Below, one piece after another: positions 10,077-21,283 of a stretch of DNA of 64,000 nucleotides. Location of the stretch: NCBI GenBank assembly GCA_031771865.1, contig JASISA010000027.1, positions 806,001 through 870,000 of the forward strand, given 5' to 3'. Each line of letters begins with the position of its first letter. Position 1 is the first letter of the stretch. Under the pieces are notes generated by a model. It was not told where the DNA came from and searched no databases. It saw only the letters and a list, made by a program, of their open reading frames with translations. Position numbers and translations under genes: made by a program. The stretch is from Nothophaeocryptopus gaeumannii. Its lineage: Eukaryota > Ascomycota > Dothideomycetes > Mycosphaerellales > Mycosphaerellaceae.

Positions 10077-11333
10077 CGCACGGCTGTAGACTTGCTCGGC
10101 CGGAGCATCATCTTCAGGGAGACGGATTCCAGCACGTTAGCCCTTTAACCTCGCCGCCATGGTCGCCGATAGAAATCCAGGAGGGTATATGGTGGTGTGT
10201 ATGCAGTAGACGCTGTGCAGAGGAGGATGTATGGGAATGCAGGCACAGAAGATGAGCAGCGGTAGGTCTGGTCAGTCTTGTCGAGGTCGCATCCCGGCAG
10301 TAACCAGCACAAGGACAAAGGGCCGTGGAAGCGGCAGGCGTGTCAGCAGGGGGGGGGGGTGCAACGGACTGTGCCCGCATTAAACCGTCTGCACGACACA
10401 CAGCCAGACACAAGCAGACACGCCAGGCGACAAGATGCCAACCTAATGGCTGCAAAGGGCCGGAAATGTGCATGCGATCTGTTAAGTGGGAAAGGCGGGC
10501 CGAGACTCGACAGGCACACGTCTTCACGGAGCACGGAGCACGGAGCCCAGTGGTGGTGAGAGAGGAGATAAGACCACACCACCAATGAACCGAGGACTTC
10601 ATTATTACTCTATTACTTATGACTATACTGTGAAGTCATTGGTCTGTCCTCTTCTGTTGCTTGGTCATGTACAATAATATGAAGATGGATGCTTCTACCC
10701 GCTGCCCATGTGAAAGTCGAGAGCGTGGGCTAGCCTTAAGGTGAGCGAGGACCGCCCCCGTGATGACTACGACTGCCGGAAAATTGTCACCACACCTGAT
10801 GGGCTTGTGTTGATGAAGTTGCCCTCGAACTGCTCCAGTCATTTGCCGTATCGTCGGAGCCCATCACACATCATCCACCTTCGTCACTGCTGCCACCCCC
10901 TCTCGTCACTCATGCTTGAATAGAGAAAGCGTTGCTACTGGTTCTCGGTGTCCGGGAGCAGTCTGTATCCAACCACAGCAGGACGTATCAGACTAGCTTC
11001 TAAACTCTTGCGTTAATCGTGGTAATCGAATCCTCCCTCCACTTCTTCCGCTGTGACAACGTGGTGCGAAAGGCGCCTCCCGTACTCCCGCCATCGCCGC
11101 CGCACCGTGCATTGTCCGAGAGTCTGTCGTGTCTTCGCTTGCCTGCTTGCACAATCTCAACGCGCCAGCACAACACGCACACACCGTACAGCCTGGCATC
11201 ATCACACTGCACTGCACTGCCCGTCCACCCGCCCGGCACCGCACCGCACCGCATCCGTCCATCTCCTGACACCGTACCGCCAGACCCGGCATCTTACGAA
11301 TTACACATCTCCCACATAACCAATCTGCCCAGC
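10077..11333. other. Divergent intergenic region with a poly-G run
   Basis: About 1.26 kb between the MED12 start and the Asterix-like gene, so both promoters lie here. A run of about ten G occurs near 10350. The last 200 bases before 11334 are C-rich with repeated CACCG/CCGCAC words, typical of fungal 5' leaders. No gene was recognised. Confidence 0.4.
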
Positions 11334-12164
11334 ATGGCCTCGAGGAAGGACATGAGACGCGCCGATCTGAGTAAGCAAATCTCCGCAGCCACCTCACACG
11401 AGCCTCTGATGAAGTGCTTGCTTCACATCCCGGATGCCTCTTGGAGAAATTGGTTGAGACTTCTTATCAACATAGCCGCCGCTGACATGCTGCCCTCCAG
11501 TTGTTCCATACCTGCCACCAGAGACCAAAGATGAGCAGACTGACTTTCAGAGTAAGCAGTATTCGTCCGCAACACCGATCGCGCGATTGGCCACATGCGG
11601 TAGCACGGAGATAATCACATTTCTAACACTTCTGCCATCCAGGCACCATGACCAGCACCCTCCCCATGGCAGCCGTGAGTATCTTTTACCCTCGCACTTT
11701 ATACAATTCTCCGTTCGCCTACTAATCTGTGCTTATCTTCCAGATTTTCACCAGAAACAAGTGCGCCCACCCCACTCGCCCTATCACTGATCAATCAACT
11801 CATTTATCCCCCTCCCTGCTCCTTCCCAATCTGACTCGCTTCCCAGACTCCTGGGCTGGACATCCATCCTCTTCGCACTCCAAAGCTGGCTCTCCGAAAC
11901 TCCAGCACAGAAAGCCGCTGCCTCGTCACCAGCTTACTTCCAGGTCCTCATGGCCGTACTGTCATTAGGTGTCGTATGCCTCACCATTCACTTTCAGCAA
12001 TCACGGGTAGCGAATCTGCAGTTCGTACCTGAGGTTGTACTTGATGAGAACCAATGCTGACATGCTTTTTCTTTTGCTGACAGGGATACATGCCTCTGTT
12101 CATGCCGCCAACTCTTGGTCGGGGAGCGGGTACGGGCACGGAAGCTCCGGCGCCTGCCCCGTAA
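11334..12164 (+). CDS. Asterix/UPF0139-family small membrane protein (six exons)
   Basis: Proposed exons 11334-11370, 11501-11551, 11643-11674, 11744-11760, 11847-11973 and 12084-12164; total 345 bases, 114 aa. All introns have GT..AG ends and phases agree. The product starts MASRKDMRRADL, then VPYLPP, TLPMAAIFTRNKLLGW, a hydrophobic segment and a second one (FQVLMAVLSLGVGYMPLF), and ends PTLGRGAGTGTEAPAPAP. This matches the fungal members of the Asterix family. In animals Asterix (WDR83OS) is a subunit of the PAT chaperone complex that helps insert multi-spanning proteins at the ER. The function here is by family only. The gene is remarkable for packing six exons into 830 bases, one of just 17 bases. 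Confidence 0.75.
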
Positions 12165-13018
12165 AATACTCCGCACATCTTGACACGCAGACGCGACTCG
12201 CCGACGTCGTTTGTTGGACGAATGCTTGCTCTTCAGGTCAGCATCAGGAGCTGCCGTACATGTTGTACGCAAAAGTGGTGTATTATAGGTTGGTATTTTC
12301 GCGACTGTACTGCTGTGATACTTTCCCAGAGACCTTCCAAATACTGCGACCCCAGTAGTTCAGGCTTTGGCCGAAGTTCCGGAAGAATCTCCATCAAAAG
12401 CCTACTATGCTCGCAAACACCGAGACTCCATCGATATGCCTTGTATCCATGGAAGGCGGCGTTTCGGAGCAGCGAGATCTCACGATCTCATCCATAGCCA
12501 AAAAAACCCATCGAGATAGCTGCCGAATTCCCGAGCTCTTGGAGCATCCTCAAGCCCTATGCTCCGAACAGTATACGACTCCTTCTCGCATGATCTGCAT
12601 AATAGATGAGACATGCAAAGCAGACCCAGCAACATCCTCGAAAGGGTCCAAATATAACACGAGTCTTGCGTGTGATGACCGGCTTTTCGGAAGAGCGAGA
12701 TCTCAACTTCTCGTCGATCGGGCAGAGTGATCAAGCTGACTGCAGATTTCAACGCGATGGTTTTGGATGACACAAGTTGAGCTGATGCTCTCCTGAACAG
12801 GAAGCGAGATCGATTATGGCCTGATCAGACACTTTTTTCTTCCTCCTAGCCCTTGCAAGTGGTCTTACGGAGCTCATTGAGTACCACAGCTCTCGATGAG
12901 AATTCAATTTGAGAGAGCAGAAAGCAGCAGCGTATAACAGCTTCCCTTCCAATCTGGCACTCTTCAATCGAAGATGACTAAAGTCTTAGAATTTGATGAG
13001 GGCACGATTCATAATAAA
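12165..13018. other. No gene supported
   Basis: Only short frames on both strands. The minus-strand stretches downstream of the HET relic could be further decayed HET-gene sequence, but no conserved motif was found in them. Confidence 0.3.
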
Positions 13019-13164
13019 TTAAAACATGTTCTTGATTGTGTACACTCCGAGGCTCTTGAAGCTGATCTCATCGTCTGTCCAGCGGTGCGAGAGTATAGCA
13101 TAAAAGGTGTCTGGTTTCCATAAAACTCCTTCATCTCCAGCGTGGACGTGTTGATGAGCCGCAT
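13019..13164 (-). pseudogene. HET-domain (heterokaryon incompatibility) relic
   Basis: From an ATG at 13164 the minus strand reads MRLINTSTLEMKEFYGNQTP, the classic start of fungal HET-domain proteins. About 21 codons in, a one-base shift is needed to continue with YAILSHRWTDDEISFKSL, the next conserved HET block, and a stop follows at 13019. Only about 48 codons remain of a domain that normally spans 150 or more residues. It is a broken fragment. HET proteins act in non-self recognition and programmed death of fused cells; this copy cannot. Confidence 0.75.
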
Positions 13165-14501
13165 TTTCGGAATGGAAGGTAGCTGCCTGAAAGGTCGGTA
13201 GGAAGATTGCTCTGTTTGCTGACAGGGTGACAGACCGCGGAATTGGTAAGGCGGACTGGGCGTTCGGTACTGACCTCGCCTAGTCGTGCTGAATCGATTC
13301 CAAGAATCCGTCCTGTCCACTTCCAGGCAAAGATAAACTCCTCTCCGGCACGTAGTCGAAGTGCTCTGACGGCGGTGCTGCTGAGATTGTAGGTAACCAG
13401 TTCGTAGCAAATCTAGGAAGCCTGTATACACGCCCATGTGTAGAGCTGTTGTGATTGGAGTTGCAAGTGCGCTTGATCAAGGTGTATTCGAGAGCTGGCG
13501 GACAAGGCTGAGGCTATGCCGCGTGCATCAGGCTTCTGCAAGCCACATGCAGGCAGCTTCCAATGCTTCAACAGCCACCTTCACAAGACAAATCGTAAGC
13601 ATCTTTCCAGTTAATGTGTGTATGACTTGGTCAAAACAAGACGCAGCTAAAGACCATGGCCACGTTCAGTATACTATTTTCACCCCCAACTATCCTTCTT
13701 CCCTTGATTACCTCGTTGCCAGTCGACTTTACATGCTCACCCCTGAATATCTCTACCAGCCAACCAGACTTTGATTCCTCGCAGATGGCATCGTCTCACC
13801 ATTGCCATTGCTCACTTCCCAATGTCAATATGACCCTCTCGCAGGAGGCATCGCTCCAGGGCCCCGGCGGCAAATCCGTGTACGTTTTGAGGTTCGATGA
13901 AATTGGGGAGTGAAATTCCGATACCCACGGATCGTCCCTTCACTTCGGTGGCCCCCTGCCTGGTACTTGCTCTGACAAAAAGCATACATCGAAAACCCAA
14001 GCCCATCTCCTCAACGATATTACAAACCCAAGCCTCGGCCGTATCGTTCGTGAGCCTAAGTTTGCCATTATTGAACGCTACAAGCCCACCAGCTACCAAA
14101 ACGTCTTTGTTCTTCCCATGATTACCACAGCCTCACCTTTGATAGATGTCTATCGAGCAGTCCTTTATGCCGACATGCTTCGACAGCTCGATCTCCATTC
14201 CTCGGATGTCAATCGGGGCTTCGAAGTCCACGGATTTAAGTAGCAAAGCTTCCACGGTGAGATGTCTTTTGAGGATGGTGGCGCCTGCTGCGGGGTCATG
14301 GTTACACAGCATCTCGCCAGAAGCTGGAGCAAAGAAGCGAAGGCACGGCGCAAGCCGGCTGACGAGGAACGACATGTCGAGTGTCTCTGTACATGTCTTT
14401 ACACACATCCTGCTAACCCTAGATACCTCGCAATGCATCGTTGAATGTCTGCCCCAACGCCTCGCTCAAATCCATACCGCCCTCTACAGCTTCGCAAGAG
14501 C
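13165..14501. other. No gene confidently assigned
   Basis: Several medium open frames occur on both strands (for example 14133-14438 minus and 13812-14099 minus) but none carries a recognised domain. The minus frames could be pieces of one decayed gene, since both read like protein sequence. This was left unassigned. Confidence 0.3.
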
Positions 14502-15731
14502 TTATGCCATGGGCGTGTCTTTGAAATTCTTGAAATTGCCAGAGCTCAGAAGTGTGCTATGCTTCGCCCTCTTCTTCAGCACGTTCTCAATAAATGCCTC
14601 GCCAGCCTTGTAACTGCTGCGCACCAGGGGTCCAGATGCGCAGTACAGGAAGCCCATGTCCAGCGCTCGCTGTCTCCAGAGCTCGAAGGTATCCGGTGTG
14701 ACGTATTCGTGCACCTTCATGTGTCGCTTTGTTGGTCGCATGTATTGTCCGAATGTCACAACATCGACGTTGACTTTTCGAAGTTCGCGGAGGACGTGCC
14801 AGAGTTGGTCTTCTGTCTCGCCCAGACCGAGCATGATGGATGTCTTCGTGATGAGATCGGGCTTCGCCTTCTTCGCGGCGTCCAGGACGGCGAGTGACTG
14901 CCAGAACTTCGCCCTTCGATCTCGAACCGTAGGTGTCAACTCCTCGGTCGTCTCCATGTTGTGCGCAAACACATCCATCCCGCTCTTCGCAACCATTTCC
15001 ACCATCTCCAAATCGCCCGCAAAATCACCGGTCAACGTCTCAACCAAAATCTGAGGAGCCTTCGACTTAATCTTCATAACTGTCTCCACCCAATGCCTCG
15101 CACCACCATCAGCCAGGTCATCACGATCCACTGCTGTCAAGACAACATATCCCAACCCCCACCTCTTTAACGCCTCGGCCGTATTCTCCGGCTCATGAAC
15201 ATCCAGCGGAGGAGGCTTATTCGACGTCTTCACCGAGCAAAATCTACACCCTCGCGTGCAGATATCTCCCATAAGCATTATGGTAGCTGTAGCTTTACTC
15301 TTATCACTCCCACCCCAACAATCACTAATATTCGGACATCTCGCCTCCTCACATACCGTATGCAGGTTCAACCCTCGCAAGTCATTCTTGATCTTCTTAT
15401 AGTTGTTGTTATCAGGTATAGGCGTCTTCAACCACTCAGGTAGTCTGGTATGTTTTCGCTTGCGCCCTTCGGGACCTACTTCGACTGTACGGATTTCGTA
15501 GAGCTCTTCGGCACTCATTGGTTTAATTTGTTCGTCGCTGACAAAGTCGTCGAAGGAAGGGCCATTGTTGAGGCGGTCTGAGAAGGCTGTGGCTTTTCTG
15601 GGTGCGGTTTTGGTGGCGGTTGCTGGGGGTGGTGTTTCTACTGCGGTGGCAAAGGAGCGCTTTTGGGGGATGAGGAGGGACTGTTGAGCGGAGGAGAGAA
15701 GGCGTCGGGCTGGAGCTCGTATGGACGCCAT
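14502..15731 (-). CDS. LIP5: Lipoyl synthase, mitochondrial
   Basis: Single exon, 409 aa from the ATG at 15731 (the frame extends to 15809, but MASIRAPARRLLSSAQQ is a typical mitochondrial presequence). Two cysteine clusters define the family: C127-x4-C132-x5-C138 (CEEARCPNISDC) for the auxiliary iron-sulfur cluster and C158-x3-C162-x2-C165 (CTRGCRFC) for the radical-SAM cluster. The C-terminal GPLVRSSYKAGE carries the conserved RSSY motif. The enzyme inserts two sulfur atoms into octanoyl groups on lipoyl-dependent enzymes (pyruvate and 2-oxoglutarate dehydrogenase, glycine cleavage H protein) in the mitochondrial matrix. All key residues are present, so it should be active. Confidence 0.97.
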   Translation of the reverse strand: MASIRAPARRLLSSAQQSLLIPQKRSFATAVETPPPATATKTAPRKATAFSDRLNNGPSFDDFVSDEQIKPMSAEELYEIRTVEVGPEGRKRKHTRLPEWLKTPIPDNNNYKKIKNDLRGLNLHTVCEEARCPNISDCWGGSDKSKATATIMLMGDICTRGCRFCSVKTSNKPPPLDVHEPENTAEALKRWGLGYVVLTAVDRDDLADGGARHWVETVMKIKSKAPQILVETLTGDFAGDLEMVEMVAKSGMDVFAHNMETTEELTPTVRDRRAKFWQSLAVLDAAKKAKPDLITKTSIMLGLGETEDQLWHVLRELRKVNVDVVTFGQYMRPTKRHMKVHEYVTPDTFELWRQRALDMGFLYCASGPLVRSSYKAGEAFIENVLKKRAKHSTLLSSGNFKNFKDTPMA

Positions 15732-15953
15732 GATCTCGGTTGGGTAGGCGAGGCTGTATAGAGCAGGGGTGGCGTAGGAGAGACGTGTGTTAATGTCGAT
15801 GGGCAACATGAAGTTCGGTCATCGACATTCGTTGAAGCTTAGTCAGGGTCTTCGGAGTTGAGCCGATTCTGCCCTTCAAGCTTTCGGTCCGATCTCAAGC
15901 ATCCCAAACTCTCACACGAGTTCTGAGATCTGAAATCCATCCACTTTCGTTCG

Positions 15954-16709
15954 ATGTCAGGTAGCCTGAGTTGGCTACAGACGCCTGCATGGATGTCGTG
16001 GTGGGACAAATACTTCGCGCCCGGTGACGTTCGCCAACAGCGCCAGCAAAGTGAGCAGGCAGCGACGATCAAGCAAGATGAGGTACACACATCTCCCGTC
16101 ACGCCCAATATCCCCACTCGAGTAAACGATGCCACAAGAGTGAGAAGGCAAAATGCATTGCTATATGGAGGAGCGGCATTCTTGGGTCTATCAATTTTTG
16201 TCACCAGAAGAGCTCTGATCAGGAAACGACTGGCTGCCTATCCAAATCTCGTCAAGACGCAAGGAGGGAATGCGAAGATTGATGTGCCGACTTTCACAAA
16301 ATCAAATGTATCGCCACAGGCAGAAGGAGGATTCGATGCCGCAGAAGCGCTGTTCCTCGCTACATTGAACACCTTCTCCTTGTTCATGTTTGGGACAGGC
16401 GCGTTCATGAAGTACAACAACATCGGGGATATTGAAGACTTGCGCGATTGGGTCAGGCAAGGAGTTGGATACGATGTGTACGCCGGAGACACTGAAGCGG
16501 ACAAGGAGATTGAGCAATGGATGGCTGAGATCCTCAGTCGCAAGGATGGCGTGGGCGATCTCAAGACATCCATCGTCGAGAAGATTGCGGAGCTCGCTGA
16601 GATTGAGAAGAAGAAAAATCCTGCGGAGGGCGGCTCCGTCAGCAAGGAGCTTGCAGAACTGCAGAAGCAGAAGAAAGCCCTGGAGCAGCAGGCCGCCGGG
16701 AAATCATGA
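15954..16709 (+). CDS. AIM11-like mitochondrial membrane protein
   Basis: Single exon, 251 aa. After a polar N terminus there are two hydrophobic segments: LLYGGAAFLGLSIFVTRRAL (about residues 69-88) and ALFLATLNTFSLFMFGTGAF (about 130-150), followed by DIEDLRDWVRQGVG. The pattern RRQ..L..GAAFL..S..VTRRA, then a second segment and D(I/L)DDLR, is that of fungal Altered Inheritance of Mitochondria 11 proteins. The C-terminal 90 residues, ending in a Lys/Glu coiled-coil-like helix, are longer than in yeast Aim11. It diverges from the lipoyl synthase gene, with about 220 bases between start codons. Its molecular role is unknown. Confidence 0.6.
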   Translation: MSGSLSWLQTPAWMSWWDKYFAPGDVRQQRQQSEQAATIKQDEVHTSPVTPNIPTRVNDATRVRRQNALLYGGAAFLGLSIFVTRRALIRKRLAAYPNLVKTQGGNAKIDVPTFTKSNVSPQAEGGFDAAEALFLATLNTFSLFMFGTGAFMKYNNIGDIEDLRDWVRQGVGYDVYAGDTEADKEIEQWMAEILSRKDGVGDLKTSIVEKIAELAEIEKKKNPAEGGSVSKELAELQKQKKALEQQAAGKS

Positions 16710-17986
16710 GCACACAGCGTGGCCATATGACTTGAACGTCTCCACTCCAGGAAGGGATGGCATAATGAGGTGCTGCTACGATGGAAAGTACCGACAGCAA
16801 ATGCACATTCAGATCACACCACCTCATTTCGTGGCACAAGATCATTCTCTTCGATATGGCCAGCAGACCAGATCAAGACATGTCGCAATGGACAGCAGAT
16901 GCGTCCAAGGCAAGGGAAGCCTCAGGCTCTGCATTGTATCATACCACTGTATATCTGTAACAAAGACAGCCCTGTGCATATTGCCCCTTTCGTCAAGAGA
17001 CAGGCGGGTCCCACCTCGGCAGAGTGGTCGGAGAATTCATGTACAGTAGCCTTCTTTGGTCGCAAATCGCATATAATGCTGGAAGCTCTCCAGCTCACAA
17101 CAGAGTTTGGTCTGCCGCCAGCCGCGTCAATGAAGCCGGCCGGTTGGCGGCGAACAAGGAAGCTGGAAGTCGATATAGCAGCAAATAAGATAGCGAAGAT
17201 GCGATGGTTGGATGAGAGGAAAAAGGCAGGATGCGTTTTGGCTGTGTTCTTAAGCGCCACGGTTCTCTCAGTGTCTGCTCCCACATGCGCAGAGGTGTGA
17301 TGGGCGATGGCAGGGGGGTCGGTTCGGGAGAAGCTTGTCACTTGGCTGGAAGACTTGCATTAGTTCGTGGTGGTGGTCGACGTCTGTTCACCGCACATAT
17401 TGCACCCATATCTGCGCCAAACACCTTCTTTACCAACCTGTGCCCTCGTACTGTGTATCGTCCTTCTTGTATCTGTATTATCAGATATCCTTGTCCATTG
17501 GCCGGCAAAGGAGCACAGGCACAGATCTCGGGATCGTCTCGGATCGCGCCGAGCACCCAACGCTTCCTCCTCTCCAATCGTTCGCTCGTCGTCCCGTTGC
17601 GGCACCGGAAGAACTACACCACAAACACCAAACACCAACACCAACGCCTTGACACCACCCCGAATCACTATCGCGCCAGCCAACTACTCCTCAGTGACCT
17701 CGCCATCTACAGCACCACGCCGAGCAGCATTTACAGCTCCGCATACGAGCTTTCGCGTGGCGACCAGCCCTTTCGGACGACTCCATCCGAAGAGGCGGAG
17801 TAGCTCTGCAGCTATAAACATCGTCAACTATAGCTCCGGCACTCCACAAACGCACGAGAAAGGGACTTGCCGCCATACCGTACACCACGTTCATCTAGAG
17901 ACACACCACAAGAGCACTACTGCCGTGCGACGAGGGAGAAATACCCCAACAGGAGCGAGTAGAGCAACGTGAAGGCAGGGGGCATC
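16710..17986. other. Long 5' region of the Rac gene, no gene supported
   Basis: About 1.28 kb between AIM11-like and Rac. Open frames at 16432-17972 have no recognisable domain. The stretch 17560-17960 is rich in CACCA/ACACC words, typical of a fungal 5' leader. Confidence 0.4.
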
Positions 17987-18851
17987 ATGGCAGCTCCGGC
18001 GACGCAGTCTTTGAAGGTGCGCTTCGGATACACGTGGAAAGGTGTTGAGGAATACGATACTGATACGCGATACAGTGCGTGGTGACAGGCGACGGTGCAG
18101 TTGGCAAGGTACGACGAGAACACTCTGAGGCTCAAAGCACGGAGCTGACAAGAGACAGACATGTCTACTGATATCTTACACGACAAATGCCTTTCCAGGC
18201 GAATACATACCCACAGTGTATGCTATCACAACATCCGATCAAGATTGCGCCTGCTAATGCTATGTCAGCTTCGATAACTACTCGGCGAGTGTGATGGTTG
18301 ATAACAAGCCCATAAGCTTAGGACTCTGGGATACGGCCGGACAAGAGGATTACGACCGACTGCGACCCCTTTCATACCCACAGACCGACGTCTTCTTAAT
18401 CTGCTTCTCGATCGTCAGCCCATCATCATTTGACAACGTCAAGGCAAAGGTAGAGCAATCTTGGAACTCTATTTCCATGTCTCAGCTAACCGACGATCTT
18501 TCACAGTGGTACCCTGAAATCGAGCATCACGCACCCGGCGTGCCCATTATCCTCGTAGGCACGAAGCTCGACTTGAGAGACGACCCAGAAGTGCGCGAAC
18601 AATTGCGCCAAAGAAAGATGGCCCCGATCCAGTATGAGCAGGCGGTGCAAGTCGCCAAGGAGATCAAGGCTGTGAAATACTTAGAGTGCTCTGCGCTGAC
18701 GCAGCGAAACCTGAAGAGCGTGTTTGACGAGGCCATCAAGTATGTGCGGTATTGAACATTGGAGAGGACGATGCTAACATGATGTTGCAGGGCCGTCATC
18801 AACCCACGACCGCCGGTCAAGGCCAAGAGATCGAAGTGCACGATTCTATAA
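17987..18851 (+). CDS. RAC1: Rac-type small GTPase
   Basis: Proposed exons 17987-18016, 18076-18108, 18159-18217, 18269-18449, 18507-18739 and 18791-18851; 198 aa. The product starts MAAPATQSLK, then GDGAVGKT (P-loop, 15-22), YIPTVFDNYSASVMVD (switch I), WDTAGQEDYDRLRPLSYP (switch II), VGTKLDLRDD (guanine-binding) and ECSALTQRNLK. It ends in a basic stretch and the CAAX box CTIL, predicted to be geranylgeranylated. Sequence details (ISLGLWDTAGQ, WYPEIEHHAPG) fit Rac better than Cdc42. Rac directs polarised growth and reactive-oxygen production at the plasma membrane of filamentous fungi. The phases of all five introns agree, so the gene appears intact. Confidence 0.95.
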
Positions 18852-19703
18852 TCAAAATGTCTAATAGACCAGCAACGAGCCTGTCTAAAGCACTCGACGG
18901 GCAATCACTTGACACTTCACCACTATCTTTGATACCGACCACGATCGCAACAACCCACTCATACCGCGATCACATCTTTCTAACTACCTCACTTGCAATT
19001 GTCAGCAGGCAGCAGAGCAGCGAAAGCAATCATAGACCACAGATCGCGAGATTTCGTCCTGTCATCAGCCGCGACTGTACCACGACGGCGTTTTACTGAA
19101 CCGGATCATGGGGCGTTTCACACTTACAGGGAGCTTTGGTCTTGATTATTGTACTTGCGATCGGATGAGATCTTACAGCAGGCTGAGAGGCATGTACTTG
19201 AGATCAGCAAGCTTCTGGGCATGAGAAGCAATTTGACTCAAGATGCTTCTACGTTTTGAGGGGATGAAGGCTTGCAACGACGAGTGCCCTACTTCTATAC
19301 ACAGCCCGTCTGCGAGATCGCTTTGTAGATAATGGAAGTGTCCGATCTACTTCGTAATTCGCCTGTTCTTCTGCGGTTTCATTTCATTCTCCCATTCTAT
19401 GGATACTTCAAGCCTCCTGACATGTGTTCCATCATCGCAAAGGAGACCACACAGCTTGCAGCGGCTTGTGCGCAACCAACCTCATCCCCGTCCCGTGTGG
19501 GAGGGACAGCGACTCTCGAATAGACTTCGGTACTCGGAAAGCCCGTGGACTCAGCACCAATCACATGTCCGGCAAAGTAGCCGTGCTTCAGCCTCGAGCT
19601 TCTTCCATCTTTGCCATCGAACACCATCACTTCCCTTCCTCTCCGTACCGACTTCATCTAAACAGAACCACACCAAACAACAAACACATTAATCAACACC
19701 AAA
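18852..19703. other. Intergenic, no gene seen
   Basis: 3' untranslated region of Rac and promoter of MIX17. Only short frames; the last 100 bases before 19704 are rich in CAAACA/CACCA words typical of a leader. Confidence 0.4.
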
Positions 19704-20272
19704 ATGCCTCGTCAAGCCCGCGGTCCCTCCCGCCCAGCAGCGGCACCAGCCCGTCCATCCGTCCCAGCTCGCGCACCAGCACCTCAGCAAACTCGTCCTG
19801 CATCTACTGCTGCCCACCCGAATCAACAGCAGCAGCATGCTCCCCCGCCGGCTCAGGCTCCTCCGGCTCAGCAGAGCGGAGGGAGTGGATTGTTCGGACA
19901 GATGGCTAGCACGGCTGCGTAAGTATGCTCGAAGGGCCAGACTCAAACCCAGTCGCAGGGCATGGGGTGCACAAGGGTGACTAACACACAAACAGCGGCG
20001 TAGCAGTCGGTTCCTCCATCGGCCACGCAATAGGCGGTTTCTTCGGCGGCGGAGGCGGCAGCAGTGCACCTGCCGAACAAGCACCCTCCCAAGTAGCCGC
20101 GCAAGGGCAGGACGCATATGCTCAGCAAGCTGTACAGAGCGCTCCTCGAGTCTGCGCGAACGAAGTCGAAGGTTTCAAGAGATGCATGGATGATAACCAG
20201 GGGAATCTGACGATTTGTGGCTGGTACATGGATCAGTTGAAGGCGTGTCAGAGTGCGGCTAGTCAGTACTAA
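19704..20272 (+). CDS. MIX17: MIX17/CHCHD2-10 family twin CX9C protein
   Basis: Exons 19704-19918 and 19996-20272, 163 aa. The N terminus is low-complexity Pro/Ala/Gln with many Arg (MPRQARGPSRPAAAPARPS), then a glycine-rich hydrophobic segment (AGVAVGSSIGHAIGGFFGG, about 72-90). The C terminus has a perfect twin CX9C motif: C125/C135 and C146/C156, separated by ten residues. This is the architecture of yeast Mix17 and human CHCHD2/CHCHD10. Such proteins are imported into the mitochondrial intermembrane space by the Mia40 oxidative relay and influence respiration and cristae. The intron follows the GCC alanine codon boundary with a GTAAGT donor. Confidence 0.9.
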
Positions 20273-20701
20273 GTACTGAGTAATAAGAGGAAGATCGAGG
20301 GGAGTGACTGAATAGAGAGGGAGAGGTGGACCAATGTCCATATGTAAATCATACTCTCACCTCCAGCATTGCTTGAGATTCTGGGTTGGAAGCTGCATTG
20401 CGAACGGCTCGGTAAAACATATCTGTACACACTAAAGTTCTCGTCGACGTCAATGAGATGGAGTTGAGCAGTGAATCGTACATTTCTCCTCTGCAGTATT
20501 CACATGCTCCTGCCGTTGCTCATGTTGGCTTGGTGTCCACTTGCATCAGACGTACCCATCCGCATTCTCCACAAAAACCAAAGAGTATGAAAGGGCCGGT
20601 GGCAATTGACAACTACAAATTCTTCACATGCTCGCTCTCGAAAAGGGGGTATATCTACAAAACAACACAACAAGCAAGGAGAAAAACGCAACACACTGAT
20701 C
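20273..20701. other. Intergenic, no gene seen
   Basis: Between converging genes MIX17 and the minus-strand unknown protein; expected to hold both 3' ends. Confidence 0.4.
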
Positions 20702-21184
20702 TCATCCCCAAGCGTAACGCAAAAAAGAAAGCTCCATGCCCCCAGGGCATGACTTCGCCATCACAGCCGTAGTCAAACGCTCACGCTCCGTAATCCCATT
20801 GAACTTCGGACGATGATACTTCTTCAGCACCCTCTCAAGCGCATCCCAAAAGTCTCCCGCGATCTCAGGATCCACCTCATCATACTCAAACTTCTCGCTC
20901 ACATCCGTAGCGAAGAGTATTCGGTCGTTATCAATGTTTACCCCATCGGCCGTCTCACGGTTTTTCCCACATTTCTTCCTAGCCTCTGACATTCCTTTCC
21001 GCATCTCCGAGATGCCAACCTTGTTCCTTGCGTCTTTCAAAGACTTGAATGCTCCATTACTTTCTCGTCTCCCCAATTCCGTCCAAAATTTCCATGCAAG
21101 GGAATAAGGTACACAGTAAAGCTTCGGCCATGGTAGCCATATATTGTCGTTTGGTACTATGGAGACTCGTTTGTCGTGCCGCAT
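20702..21184 (-). CDS. Unknown protein, possibly with further upstream exon
   Basis: Open frame of 160 aa from the ATG at 21184 (MRHDKRVSIVPNDNIWLPWP). The composition is that of a real soluble protein: Trp/Tyr-rich N-terminal part, a Lys/Arg-rich helix (SLKDARNKVGISEMRKGMSE), an acidic middle (DEVDPEIAGDFWDALERVLK) and a short tail. The frame continues upstream without an ATG to 21244, so a spliced 5' part is possible. No family recognised. It lies 100 bases downstream of the septin-like gene on the same strand. Confidence 0.4.
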   Translation of the reverse strand: MRHDKRVSIVPNDNIWLPWPKLYCVPYSLAWKFWTELGRRESNGAFKSLKDARNKVGISEMRKGMSEARKKCGKNRETADGVNIDNDRILFATDVSEKFEYDEVDPEIAGDFWDALERVLKKYHRPKFNGITERERLTTAVMAKSCPGGMELSFLRYAWG

Positions 21185-21283
21185 TACCGGCCCAGTCGTG
21201 CGTTGAAGATATCTTTTGGAGGCTGCTTTTCTGTGCCCTGGCAAAGGAGGTGGTGGACTGTCCAGACTCGAATCATGGTCCTC

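Noticed and set aside
12480..12967. Minus frames downstream of the HET relic as the rest of the HET gene
   Set aside because: None of the later conserved HET blocks could be found, so the connection is not supported.
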